A stretch of 64,000 nt of DNA, taken from NCBI RefSeq assembly GCF_965661665.1, contig NZ_CBFIEO010000003.1, positions 62,001 to 126,000 of the forward strand, written 5' to 3'. The notes under the pieces are model-generated. The model searched no databases, was not told the DNA's origin, and worked only from the letters and a program-made list of their open reading frames with translations. Of this stretch, positions 50,940-60,241 are shown piece by piece; positions within the stretch are counted from its first letter, which is position 1; each line of letters opens with the position of its first letter. The DNA is from Cognatiyoonia sp965661665. Its GTDB lineage: Bacteria > Pseudomonadota > Alphaproteobacteria > Rhodobacterales > Rhodobacteraceae. A program made the position numbers and the translations under genes.

Positions 50940-53120
50940 CTACCTTTCTGTCAGCTTCAGTTCGATCCTGCGGTTCTGCGCGCGCGCTTCATCCGTGTCG
51001 GCGGTGTTGATCGGTTGGAATTCCCCAAAGCCATTGGCGGCGAGCTTTGTCGGCGGGATGCCCAGATCGGAGGTCATGAACCGCACCACGGACAACGCCC
51101 GCGCCTGAGACAGCTCCCAATTGTCGCGGTAGCGTCCGCTGCCGGAAAGCGGCGTGTCGTCGGTATGGCCATCTACGCGGATCACCCAATCAATTCCTTC
51201 AGGGATTTCATCAGCAACGTCGCGCAGGATGTTGGCCACCTTCGCAATCTCGGATCGGCCAAGCGGTGAGAGTTCGGCACTCGCGGACTGGAACAAAACC
51301 TCCGACGAGAACACGAAGCGGTCACCGACGATCTGGACGCCTTCCTGCCCTTCAAGGATAGTGCGCAGTTCACCAAAGAAATCAGACCGAAAGCGCTCCA
51401 AATCCTGTGCTTCTGCGGTCAACCGCTTTGCTTCCTCTTCGAACCTGATCCGCTCCGCTTCTTCTAATGCCGCGCGGCGGCGTTCTTCTGCGGCGACGCG
51501 GGCAAGGGCGGTGTTCAACTGTTCGCCCAACCGCTCAATCTGGACTTTCGCGTCTGAGTCCGCGTCCGCTGCTACGTTGAGCAGTTCTTGCAAAGTGCCG
51601 ACCTGACTGCGCAACTCTGCGACCTGTGCGTTCAGTAGCGCTACTTCGCGGCGGCTTTCGGCGGACAATGCCTCCTCCGCGCTCAAGGCTTCGTTCGCTC
51701 GCGCGAGCAAGGCCGCTTGGCGATCGATATCGGCTTGAGTGGTATCCTGTTCGGCCAACAAGGCCGCAAGGCGCGATTTCAACTCATTGTTTTCCTGCGC
51801 GGCGGCGTCACCGCTGGTGGAGAGTGTCGCGATCCGCTCCTCCAAAGCCTCCCGCGCCAAGAGCGCCTCAGCCAGACGGTCTTGAAGGCTCGCTTGCTCT
51901 GTCTCTGCTGCCGCCGCTGCATCCGCTGCGGCTTGTTGGGCCAGCATGGCCTCGACCAATTTCGCCTGTAACTCCTGCTCCCGTGCGGCGGCTTCTTCTG
52001 CACTTATTTCCTGCGCCAAAAGGGCTGTCGCCAATTGCGCCGACAAATTTTCGTTCGCGAAGTTGCTGGTACTGGTCAGTTCGGTCGCCTCGTCCAACTC
52101 TGTTTGAAGCGCCGCGATCTCAGCCAGACGATCCTCCAACCGCTGCTCCAACTCCGCCATCGCATTGGCCGACCCTTCTTGAGCGGCCATCGCGACCAAA
52201 AGCTGCGCGGTGAGGGATTGTTCTTGTTCAGCAGCATCTGCAACGGCCGCTTCCGCCGCTTGTTGCGCCAGAAGTGCGGCGGCAAGGTTTTCGGTCAACT
52301 GGTCCCGCACATCCTCCGTCGCAGCGAGCAAGGTGAGCGTTTCTTCAGCCTCCTTACGCTTTTCTTCAAGCGCGAGTGTCATCGCAGTCAGTTCCGTATC
52401 CGCATTGGCCAAGCGTTCGCGCAACGCCTCTGCCGCTGCGGCTTGCGCCAGTTCCGCCGCTTCCAATGCGCTGATTTGCTCTGCATTGGCGAGGCGCTCT
52501 TGTTCCAGCTCAGAAATTCGCGTGGCGTCCGCATCGCCTTGAGCTTGCAAGTCTGCAATCATTGCTTCCAAAGCATCCGCTTGAGCGGCGGCGAGGCGCG
52601 CGGCTTCCGCGCCGGCGTCAATCTCATTGCGCGCTTGCGCTAGGGCAAGGTTGAGCGCTTCTTGGTCGGACAACAGGCGCGTTTGTTCTGCTTCAAGGGA
52701 GGCGATCGTGTCTTCTTGCACCGTTCGTTCTGCCAAAAGACCCGCGACCTGAGCCTCAAACCCAGTGATCTGGTTTTCGGCTGCGGTCAACGCAGTTTGT
52801 GCGGTGTCCAAATCCGTGGTGAGCTGCGCAATGAGAGCTTGTTGCGCGACTTCGCGGGCTTGCGCGTCGGAGAGCGAATTGATGAGCGTCGCGCTGCGGT
52901 CTTGTTCCAGCCCAAGCGCGTTGGAGAGGGAGGCGATTTCTTCCGCCAGTTCCTCCAACTGGCTTTCCTGCCCTGTGATCGTTTCGCGCAGCACAAACTG
53001 GATCACCATGAAGATCGTAAGGACAAACATCAGGACCAGCAAAAGCCCTGTCATCGCATCGACGAACCCCGGCCAGATCGCGTTGTTGAACCTTTGCGAA
53101 GACCGCCGGGCGAGTGCCAT
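50940..53120 (-). CDS. OmpA-domain stator-type protein with very long coiled coil (MotB/ZorB-like)
   Basis: A 726-residue protein. The single N-terminal helix is WPGFVDAMTGLLLVLMFVL (residues 15-33), with Asp21 placed like the proton-binding Asp of MotB/ExbD/ZorB proteins. Residues about 50-580 are an Ala/Glu/Leu-rich coiled coil with recurrent blocks such as AALLAQQAAEAAVADAAEQ and AMLAQQAAADAAAAAETEQ. The C-terminal OmpA domain (about 600-726) has RVDGHTDDTPLSGSGRYRDN and FGEFQPINTADTDEARAQNRRIELK for peptidoglycan binding. It follows the ExbB-like gene by three bases. Relatives are widespread in Rhodobacteraceae and look like a proton-driven stator of unknown function. Confidence 0.85.
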   Translation of the reverse strand: MALARRSSQRFNNAIWPGFVDAMTGLLLVLMFVLTIFMVIQFVLRETITGQESQLEELAEEIASLSNALGLEQDRSATLINSLSDAQAREVAQQALIAQLTTDLDTAQTALTAAENQITGFEAQVAGLLAERTVQEDTIASLEAEQTRLLSDQEALNLALAQARNEIDAGAEAARLAAAQADALEAMIADLQAQGDADATRISELEQERLANAEQISALEAAELAQAAAAEALRERLANADTELTAMTLALEEKRKEAEETLTLLAATEDVRDQLTENLAAALLAQQAAEAAVADAAEQEQSLTAQLLVAMAAQEGSANAMAELEQRLEDRLAEIAALQTELDEATELTSTSNFANENLSAQLATALLAQEISAEEAAAREQELQAKLVEAMLAQQAAADAAAAAETEQASLQDRLAEALLAREALEERIATLSTSGDAAAQENNELKSRLAALLAEQDTTQADIDRQAALLARANEALSAEEALSAESRREVALLNAQVAELRSQVGTLQELLNVAADADSDAKVQIERLGEQLNTALARVAAEERRRAALEEAERIRFEEEAKRLTAEAQDLERFRSDFFGELRTILEGQEGVQIVGDRFVFSSEVLFQSASAELSPLGRSEIAKVANILRDVADEIPEGIDWVIRVDGHTDDTPLSGSGRYRDNWELSQARALSVVRFMTSDLGIPPTKLAANGFGEFQPINTADTDEARAQNRRIELKLTER

Positions 53121-53123
53121 AGC

Positions 53124-54284
53124 CTAGCTCCGCGCCTTGATCGCTTTGGTGATGACCGCAAGATCGCCGCGCAGGTCTGCGGTGGTCTGCTGACGGCCAG
53201 CCGCGAGTTCCTCTAGGATGCGAAGCAGTTGCACGTCGATGGAGCGGAGGCGCATCCGGCTTTCCGCATCGATCCCGTCCATGCCACCCTCTTTCAGGCT
53301 GGCGACGAGCGCTTCCTGCCCTTCAGCCACGCGAGCCAGCAGATCAGCGTTTGGCCCGTCACCCGATGGCGTCTGGTTCTTAACCATCGCTTCCACCGCG
53401 TCGGTCAGCGCACCGATGCGGGTGTCAATCTCCGCGCTGCGGGCATCGGATTGAGCCATCGCGGATTGCATCGCTTCCATCTGTCCCGCCAAATGATCGA
53501 CAAAGCCAGCGAGCATGCTGTCACTTTCCCCCGCGCCACCATCCTCAGCTGCGAAACCAAGGCGGGTGATCGAGGACAGCCATTCTTCGAGCTCTTGATA
53601 AAACCGGTTCTGACCATGGCCGGTGAAGAGTTCGAGCAGACCCACCACGAGCGACCCAGCAAGACCCAAAAGGGATGAGGAGAACGCCGTGCCCATCCCA
53701 CCAAGCTGGTTTTCCAACCCAACTTGGAGCCGAGCAAAAACATCCGCACCGCTTTGGCCTTCGTCCGGCGACAAGGACCTGATGGTTTCTACCAAAGCCG
53801 GAACAGTCGTCGCTAGACCGTAGAACGTCCCCAAAAGGCCAAGAAAAATCAATGTGTTGCCAATGTATCTCGTTATTTCCCGCGCCTCATCAATCCGCTG
53901 ACCGACGGAGTCCAGAATGGACCGGCTGGAACTAGACGAGATTTGGCTGCGCGCCCCGCGCGACCGGAGTAGTGTCGCCAATGGTGCCAATAGCGGCGGC
54001 GCGACAATAAAGCTGGCGCCAACACGTTCGCCTGCAAATGCTTCGATCCAACGCACACAGCGCATCAACTGATAGACCTGAGCAAAGGTCGATAAGACAC
54101 CGATCACAAAGACAAAAACGATCAGACCGTTAAGCAGCGGATTGGACTGATAAATCTGGATCATCTGATCGCGGCCGACATACAGAATGCCGCCGACGAG
54201 CCCCAACACAATCAGCATCGATACGATCTGATTGACCGGTTGTGCGAAGTGTGGCTCGGCCTCGGGTTCCCTTAGATCGCTCAA
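53124..54284 (-). CDS. MotA/TolQ/ExbB-type proton channel protein (ZorA-like)
   Basis: A 386-residue inner-membrane protein. There are about four transmembrane segments: IVSMLIVLGLVGGILYV (residues 19-35), GLIVFVFVIGVLSTFAQVY (48-66), TRYIGNTLIFLGLLGTFYGLATTV (about 137-160) and AFSSSLLGLAGSLVVGLLEL (about 198-217). GLLGTFYGLATTVPALVETI is the MotA/TolQ/ExbB channel signature. The C-terminus is an amphipathic helix (MEAMQSAMAQSDARSAEIDTRI and beyond). It is paired with the OmpA-domain gene, giving a likely 5:2 proton-driven stator. Confidence 0.87.
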   Translation of the reverse strand: MSDLREPEAEPHFAQPVNQIVSMLIVLGLVGGILYVGRDQMIQIYQSNPLLNGLIVFVFVIGVLSTFAQVYQLMRCVRWIEAFAGERVGASFIVAPPLLAPLATLLRSRGARSQISSSSSRSILDSVGQRIDEAREITRYIGNTLIFLGLLGTFYGLATTVPALVETIRSLSPDEGQSGADVFARLQVGLENQLGGMGTAFSSSLLGLAGSLVVGLLELFTGHGQNRFYQELEEWLSSITRLGFAAEDGGAGESDSMLAGFVDHLAGQMEAMQSAMAQSDARSAEIDTRIGALTDAVEAMVKNQTPSGDGPNADLLARVAEGQEALVASLKEGGMDGIDAESRMRLRSIDVQLLRILEELAAGRQQTTADLRGDLAVITKAIKARS

Positions 54285-54349
54285 CGCGCAGGTTCCTCAG
54301 TTAGTCTCTTTTGCCAGACCCTAGCTTTTGTTGGGCAAAACAGGAATAC

Positions 54350-54886
54350 CTAATCCGTTTTGGCCGCCAGCGCCTGCACCCTGTCAAAAAGCCACTCGAG
54401 ATCAGGGTCATGGATGCCGAGCGTGCGCATTTTTGCAACCGTGTTGAAAAGATAGTCGCGATTGGGGCCCCGCACGCCGGTGGCGCTGATGATCCGCTTG
54501 GCCTGCTCTTTCAAGGCATGGCCGCAATACTGGCGGTTGTCGCGGTTGATGACGTAGGTGACTGCTTTGAGCGCATCGCCGCCTTCGTCGACCACATCGA
54601 CCATCGCTTCGAGGTATGCATCGGAAATGAGTTCACGCTTGCGCAGGGCATCGAGGACCGGCGTCTCCTCCTTCGGCTTCACGCGGAACGCGACGCCGTC
54701 ACAGACTGCGCCCTCATCTTCGTCCAGCGCCAAAACGAGGCCAGGCTGTTCTGCCGTCCCTCGGTAATGGATCGACAACATGCAAAAGCTGCGATGATAG
54801 CCCTGCAATTGCGCTTTGCGCGTCTCCGCTGGTTCAAATCCGGGGTCCCACAACAACGACCCATATCCAAAAACCCAAAGTGTCAT
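54350..54886 (-). CDS. ChaC-family gamma-glutamylcyclotransferase
   Basis: A 178-residue enzyme. WVFGYGSLLWDPGF (residues 3-16) is the substrate-binding YGSL motif, and the catalytic Glu is in KEETPVLDALRKRELI. ChaC enzymes cleave glutathione to 5-oxoproline and Cys-Gly. ATG 54886 has AAAGGG upstream and begins at the conserved motif; ATG 54922 is an alternative. It is divergent from the DUF2125 gene. Confidence 0.9.
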   Translation of the reverse strand: MTLWVFGYGSLLWDPGFEPAETRKAQLQGYHRSFCMLSIHYRGTAEQPGLVLALDEDEGAVCDGVAFRVKPKEETPVLDALRKRELISDAYLEAMVDVVDEGGDALKAVTYVINRDNRQYCGHALKEQAKRIISATGVRGPNRDYLFNTVAKMRTLGIHDPDLEWLFDRVQALAAKTD

Positions 54887-54946
54887 CGCTGGCCCTTTCA
54901 TTGCACGTTCTATATCGGTCAATGAACAGGCTCAAAAGAGGACAAA

Positions 54947-55939
54947 ATGCGGTTTCTGGCCATTCTCGTGATTTCAGCGGGGCTTCTTTATAGCGGGTAT
55001 TGGTTTGTTGGGGCCTCAGCGGTGGAGTCTGGGGCCGAAGCGGCCATTGAAGACTTACAGGCCGACAATTGGCTCATCGATATCGCTGATGTGAAAACGC
55101 GCGGGTTTCCGTCACGATTTGACACCACGCTGACCGATGTGAACGTGACCACGCCTGACGGTGCGCTGACCTACCGCGCGCGATTCTTGCAGGCACTGGC
55201 GTTAAGCTATGCGCCCCATAAGGTGATCTTGGCCTTTGCGAATGAACAGACCGTCGAGGTCGCAGGGCAAAGCCTTGGCATCACGAGCGATGAGCTCAAG
55301 GCGAGCGCGGCTGTCCAAGCCAGCACAACCGCAGCGCTGGACGATATCACGATTGAGAGCGGACCGATAACGGTGGTCTCGGATGTTGGCTGGGACACCG
55401 CAATTTCGTCCGCACTTGCGGCGTTGCGCCACGTGAACGGGACCGATCAAACCTATGATCTTTTTGGTGATTTCAAAGACATCGCCTTGCCGCGCGCCAT
55501 TGCCGAAGCGATTGGCGATGTGACACCGTTGCCCGGTACGCTTCAATCCGTGCGCGTGGACGTGCGGGCAACGATGACCGCGCCGCTTGATCGGTATGCA
55601 TTTGCGCAGGAAGATGCGGCGCCGGTCCTTCCGACATTTCTCTTGATCCGAAGCATTGAAGCGAAATGGGGCGCGTCGCGCCTGGCGGCTGAAGGTCAGA
55701 TGACCTTTGACAGCTTAGGATCGGCTGTGGGGGAGTTGAATGTCACGCTTATTGAGTGGGACAGCGTGATTGATGCGTTGGTGCTCGTCGGAGTAGTTGA
55801 TCCAGACCTCTCCGACACCGTGCACAGCGTCTTGTCGTCGATGGCGCAAGGGGAGAAGACCCTGACGATCCCCGTGACTTTCCGCAACGGGCAGAGCTTT
55901 GTCGGCTTGATCCCAATCGGCCCCGCCCCGCAGCTCTAG
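54947..55939 (+). CDS. DUF2125 domain-containing protein
   Basis: A 330-residue protein with an N-terminal membrane anchor (FLAILVISAGLLYSGYWFVGA) and a long beta-rich periplasmic part (VKTRGFPSRFDTTLTDVNVTTPDGALTYRARFLQALALSY ... FRNGQSFVGLIPIGPAPQL). This is DUF2125, an alphaproteobacterial family resembling AsmA/YdgA-type envelope proteins. The function is unknown. It is convergent with the ycjX-ycjF remnant. Confidence 0.85.
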   Translation: MRFLAILVISAGLLYSGYWFVGASAVESGAEAAIEDLQADNWLIDIADVKTRGFPSRFDTTLTDVNVTTPDGALTYRARFLQALALSYAPHKVILAFANEQTVEVAGQSLGITSDELKASAAVQASTTAALDDITIESGPITVVSDVGWDTAISSALAALRHVNGTDQTYDLFGDFKDIALPRAIAEAIGDVTPLPGTLQSVRVDVRATMTAPLDRYAFAQEDAAPVLPTFLLIRSIEAKWGASRLAAEGQMTFDSLGSAVGELNVTLIEWDSVIDALVLVGVVDPDLSDTVHSVLSSMAQGEKTLTIPVTFRNGQSFVGLIPIGPAPQL

Positions 55940-56704
55940 CCCTTTTGGAACAGCCCAACCAACGCCCGCCGAACCAGTGAGGTGACGGACGGTCGGCTTT
56001 CGTTCTGGAACGGCAGCGGGCGGCACACCTCCATCGCGGCAACGCCCACGAGGGCAGTAAGAGCGCCGTTGATGACCCCCTCCCCAAACCGTCAGGAGAG
56101 TTTGCTAACAACGCCACCACCAGCAACAGAGCCAATCAGATCATCGCCAACCGCAACCGCGTCCACGGCCTCAAGCGCTTTAAGTTAGGTCGCACCAGAG
56201 GGGCGTTGTTCTGCCTTCTCCAGCGCCTTTGCCGACTAATCCGCGATTGTCTGATCGAGCAAACCAAGGTCCAATAGCCATTCGCCCGGATAATCAACGA
56301 TATCGAGGTGGATCGTGTGCTGCCCTGTCAAACCTGACAAAAGGCCGTTTGGTTGTACTTTCATCGACAAATGCAGCTCAGAAATATGTCGTGTCCCGTC
56401 CGGCCAACTCGGGGATTGCGCGGTCAGTTGCCCCAGATGCGCCTCATAATCAAAACGCGGCAAAGTGTCGTCGGGCTGCGGTTGCAGATACGCGGCTTGG
56501 ATCTGCCCCGCTTTGCGCAATTGCGGCAGCCGCCCACGGTTCATCATTTTGGCCACAAGGGAGGTGATAAAAACCGGTTTCCCCGCGCGGCTGAGGCCCG
56601 TGACCCAAGCGGGATCACAGGTTCGGAAAAGGGCGCGGTCAGCGCGTCGGTCACACCATCCACGGTCCGAAGCACCTGAGCGGCTATCGTCGAGATCACC
56701 AAGA
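55936..56704 (-). pseudogene. Collapsed ycjX-ycjF remnant (internal deletion, three stops, frameshift)
   Basis: From about 56704 the remnant reads ISTIAAQVLRTVDGVTDALTAPFSEPVIPLG. It then shifts frame near 56602-56606 (one base missing) into VTGLSRAGKPVFITSLVAKMMNRGRLPQLRKAGQIQAAYLQPQPDDTLPRFDYEAH ... LDIVDYPGEWLLDL. That is the N-terminal third of the YcjX GTPase-like family. After TAG 56236-56238 (Trp expected), 20 further codons and a TAA, the frame continues LKALEAVDAVAVGDDL ... SKLS, TGA, then RFGEGVINGALTALVGVAAMEVCRPLPFQ. That is the C-terminus of YcjF (DUF697/TIGR01620). A deletion thus removed most of both genes. The Walker A Thr is Pro (RAGKP). Confidence 0.8.
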
Positions 56705-56803
56705 AACTTACCCTTTTCAAACGTCCGCCGACTCAAGATAGGTGGCCGGACCGCGTTTGCGTAGGGATTGATTTTGACCGCCCTGCCCCCTAAAGCCGCA
56801 TCC

Positions 56804-57574
56804 ATGCGGCGTTTTGCCTTGAAAATTGAGTACAATGGCCAGCCCTTTTCCGGCTGGCAGAGACAGCCCGCGCTGCCGACAGTACAGGGCGCGATTGAAG
56901 CGGCTTTGGCGAAGCTGGAGCCGGGTGAGCACACCATCGCAGCAGCCGGGCGGACCGATGCTGGCGTCCATGCGACCGGGCAAGTGGCACATTGCGATCT
57001 GGCGAAGGACTGGGATGCGTTTCGATTGATGGAAGCGCTCAATTATCATTTGAAGCCGAACCCTGTTGCGATCATCGACTGTGCCCGCGTCTCAGACGAC
57101 TGGCACGCCAGATTCTCAGCGGTCGAACGGCGCTATTTGTTCAAATTGGTCAGTCGCCGCGCACCATTAACCTTTGAGGCTAGGACGCAATGGCGCGTGA
57201 ACCACACGCTTGATTTGGATGCGATGCAGCGTGCGGCGGCGCATTTGCTGGGCCGCCATGACTTCACGACCTTCCGCTCCTCCATCTGTCAGGCGGACAG
57301 CCCTGAACGCACCTTAGATGAGCTAAGCATTACCGAGCAAGAGACAGCATCCGGTCAACTTTTTGAGTTCACCGTGCGCGCGCGATCCTTCCTCCACAAC
57401 CAAGTGCGCAGCTTTGTTGGTACATTGGAGCGCGTAGGCGCCGGCGCATGGGAGCCAGAGGACGTGAAGACCGCGCTCGAAGCACGGGATCGCGCCGCCT
57501 GCGGCCCCGTTTGCCCGCCAGATGGTCTTTATCTGGCGGCTGTCAAATATCCAGAGGAACCCTTTACCTCCTGA
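56804..57574 (+). CDS. truA: tRNA pseudouridine(38-40) synthase
   Basis: A 256-residue enzyme that isomerises uridines in the anticodon arm of tRNA. FALKIEYNGQPFSGWQRQP at the N-terminus, the catalytic Asp52 in AGRTDAGVHATGQVAH, and FLHNQVRSFVGTLERVGAG in the C-terminal half are diagnostic. ATG 56804 matches family starts. The next 272 bases to acs hold no gene, only the acs terminator. Confidence 0.96.
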   Translation: MRRFALKIEYNGQPFSGWQRQPALPTVQGAIEAALAKLEPGEHTIAAAGRTDAGVHATGQVAHCDLAKDWDAFRLMEALNYHLKPNPVAIIDCARVSDDWHARFSAVERRYLFKLVSRRAPLTFEARTQWRVNHTLDLDAMQRAAAHLLGRHDFTTFRSSICQADSPERTLDELSITEQETASGQLFEFTVRARSFLHNQVRSFVGTLERVGAGAWEPEDVKTALEARDRAACGPVCPPDGLYLAAVKYPEEPFTS

Positions 57575-57816
57575 GACATTGGACTCATCAGCTCTGACGT
57601 CAAACAATAGCAAGGACGGAGTCAAGTTGACCTAGCGGCAAATGGCCGATTTGGAGGCTCTTTGAAATAACCGACAAGATATGGGGAAATTGCGGTAATT
57701 TTTGGCAACAGTGCGGTGAACAGGCAGTCAGAGCGGCCGAAAACGACTGAGCAACCGCGAATCACGACAGGACCAGCCTTTGCGGCCGGTCCGTGCTCAA
57801 GCCGTGTTTGAAAAGC

Positions 57817-57839
57817 GGGCCCACCTAGACAGTGGGCCC
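57817..57839 (-). terminator. Terminator of acs
   Basis: GGGCCCAC (57817-57824), seven-base loop, GTGGGCCC (57832-57839); on the minus strand it is followed by GCTTTTC. It begins eight bases after the acs stop in the transcript. Confidence 0.75.
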
Positions 57840-57846
57840 AATCCGC

Positions 57847-59799
57847 TTAGCTGCGGTTCATTCGGTGCTCGATCAAGTCATCGACAACGGATGGATCTGC
57901 CAAGGTCGAGGTATCGCCAAGCGCGCCAAAATCACCCTCTGCAATCTTGCGCAGGATGCGGCGCATGATCTTGCCAGAGCGGGTTTTTGGCAGGCCCGGC
58001 GCCCATTGGATGAGGTCCGGTTTGGCGATGGGGCCGATTTCCGAACGAACCCAGGTTTCGAGTTCCTTGCGCAGCTCTTCCGACGGTTCCTCCCCACCCA
58101 TCAAGGTCACATAAGCGTAGATGCCCTGCCCTTTGATGTCATGCGGGTAGCCAACGACAGCGCTTTCAGCGACTTTCGGATGCGCGACAAGGGCGCTTTC
58201 CACCTCTGCCGTGCCCATGCGGTGGCCTGAGACGTTGATGACGTCGTCAACGCGACCAGTGATCCAGTAGTACCCATCCTCATCACGACGGCAGCCGTCA
58301 CCTGTGAAGTAGTAATTCTTGTAGTCGGCGAAATAGGTCTTCTCGAACCGCTGATGATCACCCCAGACGGTGCGCATTTGCGAGGGCCAGCTGTCTTTCA
58401 TGCAGAGCACGCCTTCGGCGGATGTCTCATGAATTTCCTCGCCGGAGGTTGGCTCAAGAATGACCGGCTGAATGCCGAAGAAGGGAAGGGTTGCAGAGCC
58501 GGGTTTGGTCGTTGTGGCACCGGGCAGCGGGGTCAACAGATGACCGCCGGTTTCTGTCTGCCACCATGTGTCGACAATCGGGACGTTTCCGCCGCCAACA
58601 ACTTCATGATACCAATTCCACGCTTCTGGATTGATGGGTTCACCGACCGTTCCGAGGACTTTTAGATCGCTCAGGTCGTACTTTGTGACCCACTCGTCCC
58701 CCTGCCCCATCAGCGCGCGAATTGCGGTCGGGGCGGTGTAGAATTGGTTTACCTTGTGCTTCTCACACACTGACCAGAAGCGACCTGCATCTGGGTAGGT
58801 TGGCACGCCTTCAAACATTAACGTCGTCGCCCCGTTGGCGAGCGGACCATAGACAATGTAGCTGTGGCCCGTGACCCAGCCCACGTCTGCGGTGCACCAA
58901 AAGATGTCGCCATCGTGATAATCGAACGTGTATTGATGCGTCATGGAGGCGTAAACGATGTACCCGCCTGTCGTATGCACGACACCTTTGGGCATACCGG
59001 TTGAACCCGATGTGTAGAGAATGAAAAGCGGGTCTTCCGCGTTCATCTCTTCCGGTGGACAGTCAGCGCTGACGGTTGCCTCAACCTCATGCAGCCAGAA
59101 GTCGCGGCCGCCTGTCATCGGCACATCGCAGCCAGTGCGACGCACGACGAGCATTTTGCTGTCGACCTCGATCTTCTGGAACGCGGCGTCTGCATTGGTT
59201 TTGAGCGGCGTGTTTCGGCCACCGCGCGGCGCTTCATCGGCAGTGATCACAACCTTCGCCTCAGATCCGTTCACACGCGCGGCAAGTGCGTCTGCGGAGA
59301 AGCCTGCGAAAACGACGGAGTGGATGGCACCGATACGCGCACAGGCGAGCATCGCGTAGGCCGCTTGCGGGATCATAGGCATGTAGATGACAACACGATC
59401 GCCTTTACCAACACCCAATTCTTTCAAAACGTTGGAGAATTTGCAGACGTCGTGGTGAAGCTCTTTGTAAGTAATGTGCTTGGCGTCATCGTTCGGGTTG
59501 TCCGGCTCCCAAATGATCGCGGTCTGATCCCCGCGCTCGGCTAGATGGCGGTCGATGCAGTTGGCGGCGACATTCAAGCTACCGTCTTCAAACCAATTGA
59601 TGCTGATGTTGCCGGGCGCGAAGCTGACGTCTTTCACCTTGGAATAGGGTTTCATCCAGTCGACGCGTTGGCCATGCTCCCGCCAAAACCCTTCAGGGTC
59701 GGAGATCGATTGCGCGTACATCTCATCATACTTGGTTTTATCGGCATGTGCGCCTGCGGCCATCGCGCTGGATGGTGGATATGTCGTATCGGATGACAT
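57847..59799 (-). CDS. acs: Acetyl-CoA synthetase
   Basis: A 650-residue AMP-forming enzyme making acetyl-CoA from acetate. ILYTSGSTGMPKGVVHTTGG is the AMP-binding loop. TWWQTETGGHLLTPLPG, YYFTGDGCRRDEDGYYWITGRVDDVINVSGHRMGTAE and SGKIMRRILRKIA (the acetylatable Lys) complete the signature. ATG 59799 behind GGGGAG is the start; the open frame to 60231 is shadow sequence. A 226-base upstream region separates it from the divergent ydcF-like remnant. Confidence 0.97.
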   Translation of the reverse strand: MSSDTTYPPSSAMAAGAHADKTKYDEMYAQSISDPEGFWREHGQRVDWMKPYSKVKDVSFAPGNISINWFEDGSLNVAANCIDRHLAERGDQTAIIWEPDNPNDDAKHITYKELHHDVCKFSNVLKELGVGKGDRVVIYMPMIPQAAYAMLACARIGAIHSVVFAGFSADALAARVNGSEAKVVITADEAPRGGRNTPLKTNADAAFQKIEVDSKMLVVRRTGCDVPMTGGRDFWLHEVEATVSADCPPEEMNAEDPLFILYTSGSTGMPKGVVHTTGGYIVYASMTHQYTFDYHDGDIFWCTADVGWVTGHSYIVYGPLANGATTLMFEGVPTYPDAGRFWSVCEKHKVNQFYTAPTAIRALMGQGDEWVTKYDLSDLKVLGTVGEPINPEAWNWYHEVVGGGNVPIVDTWWQTETGGHLLTPLPGATTTKPGSATLPFFGIQPVILEPTSGEEIHETSAEGVLCMKDSWPSQMRTVWGDHQRFEKTYFADYKNYYFTGDGCRRDEDGYYWITGRVDDVINVSGHRMGTAEVESALVAHPKVAESAVVGYPHDIKGQGIYAYVTLMGGEEPSEELRKELETWVRSEIGPIAKPDLIQWAPGLPKTRSGKIMRRILRKIAEGDFGALGDTSTLADPSVVDDLIEHRMNRS

Positions 59800-60025
59800 G
59801 GTGAACTCCCCTTGGTGTTGCTTCGCCACAGTGTGACCGGTCGCGTGCGACCTCCTCCGCCATGCATCATGAGCAATTCGATTGCTTTGCCAAGTCAATG
59901 CGGATGTATATCCACGCTCTTTGTAAAGAAAATCGACAAATTTCCGTTGGGGTTGAGAGTTTTTTGACAATGGGTCGAGGAATTTGAACCTTTTTAGGCT
60001 GCGGGAAGTGCAATAGCTCAAAGGT

Positions 60026-60241
60026 ATGAGCACAATTCTGATCTTGGGAGCCGCCAATTGGGCCGATGGCCCATCGCCCGCTTTGAAGCGGCGGCGCTTA
60101 CACGCGGCCGAGGTTTGGAAAGCGCGGCCGGCGTCATGGGTCATCGCCTGCGGTGGCGTCGGGGACCATCCTCCAGCCGAAGCCACCGTCTTGCGCGATG
60201 TTTTGGAAGATGCCGGTGTGGCGCCGGACAAGATTCTTTAG
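60026..60241 (+). pseudogene. Truncated YdcF/DUF218-family gene
   Basis: The 71 codons from ATG 60026 (STILILGAANWADGPSPALKRRRLHAAEVWK ... IACGGVGDHPPAEATVLRDVLEDAGVAPDKIL) match the first third of the YdcF/SanA (DUF218) fold. TAG 60239-60241 then ends it, where intact proteins continue with LLE-RSTTT and about 110 more residues. Weak traces of a decayed continuation may reach about 60430, but they need frameshifts. The family includes envelope-related proteins of uncertain reaction. Confidence 0.7.

Noticed and set aside
50940..54284. A complete Zorya anti-phage system
   Set aside because: Only ZorA/ZorB-like components are present; no ZorC, ZorD or ZorE-type gene lies nearby and the flanking genes are housekeeping.
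55749..56135. 128-codon minus-strand open frame over the DUF2125 end
   Set aside because: It is Arg-rich and in a different frame from the legible YcjF remnant; a shadow frame.
59800..60231. N-terminal extension of acs by 144 codons
   Set aside because: It contains no family residues; the family start with a good ribosome site is at 59799.
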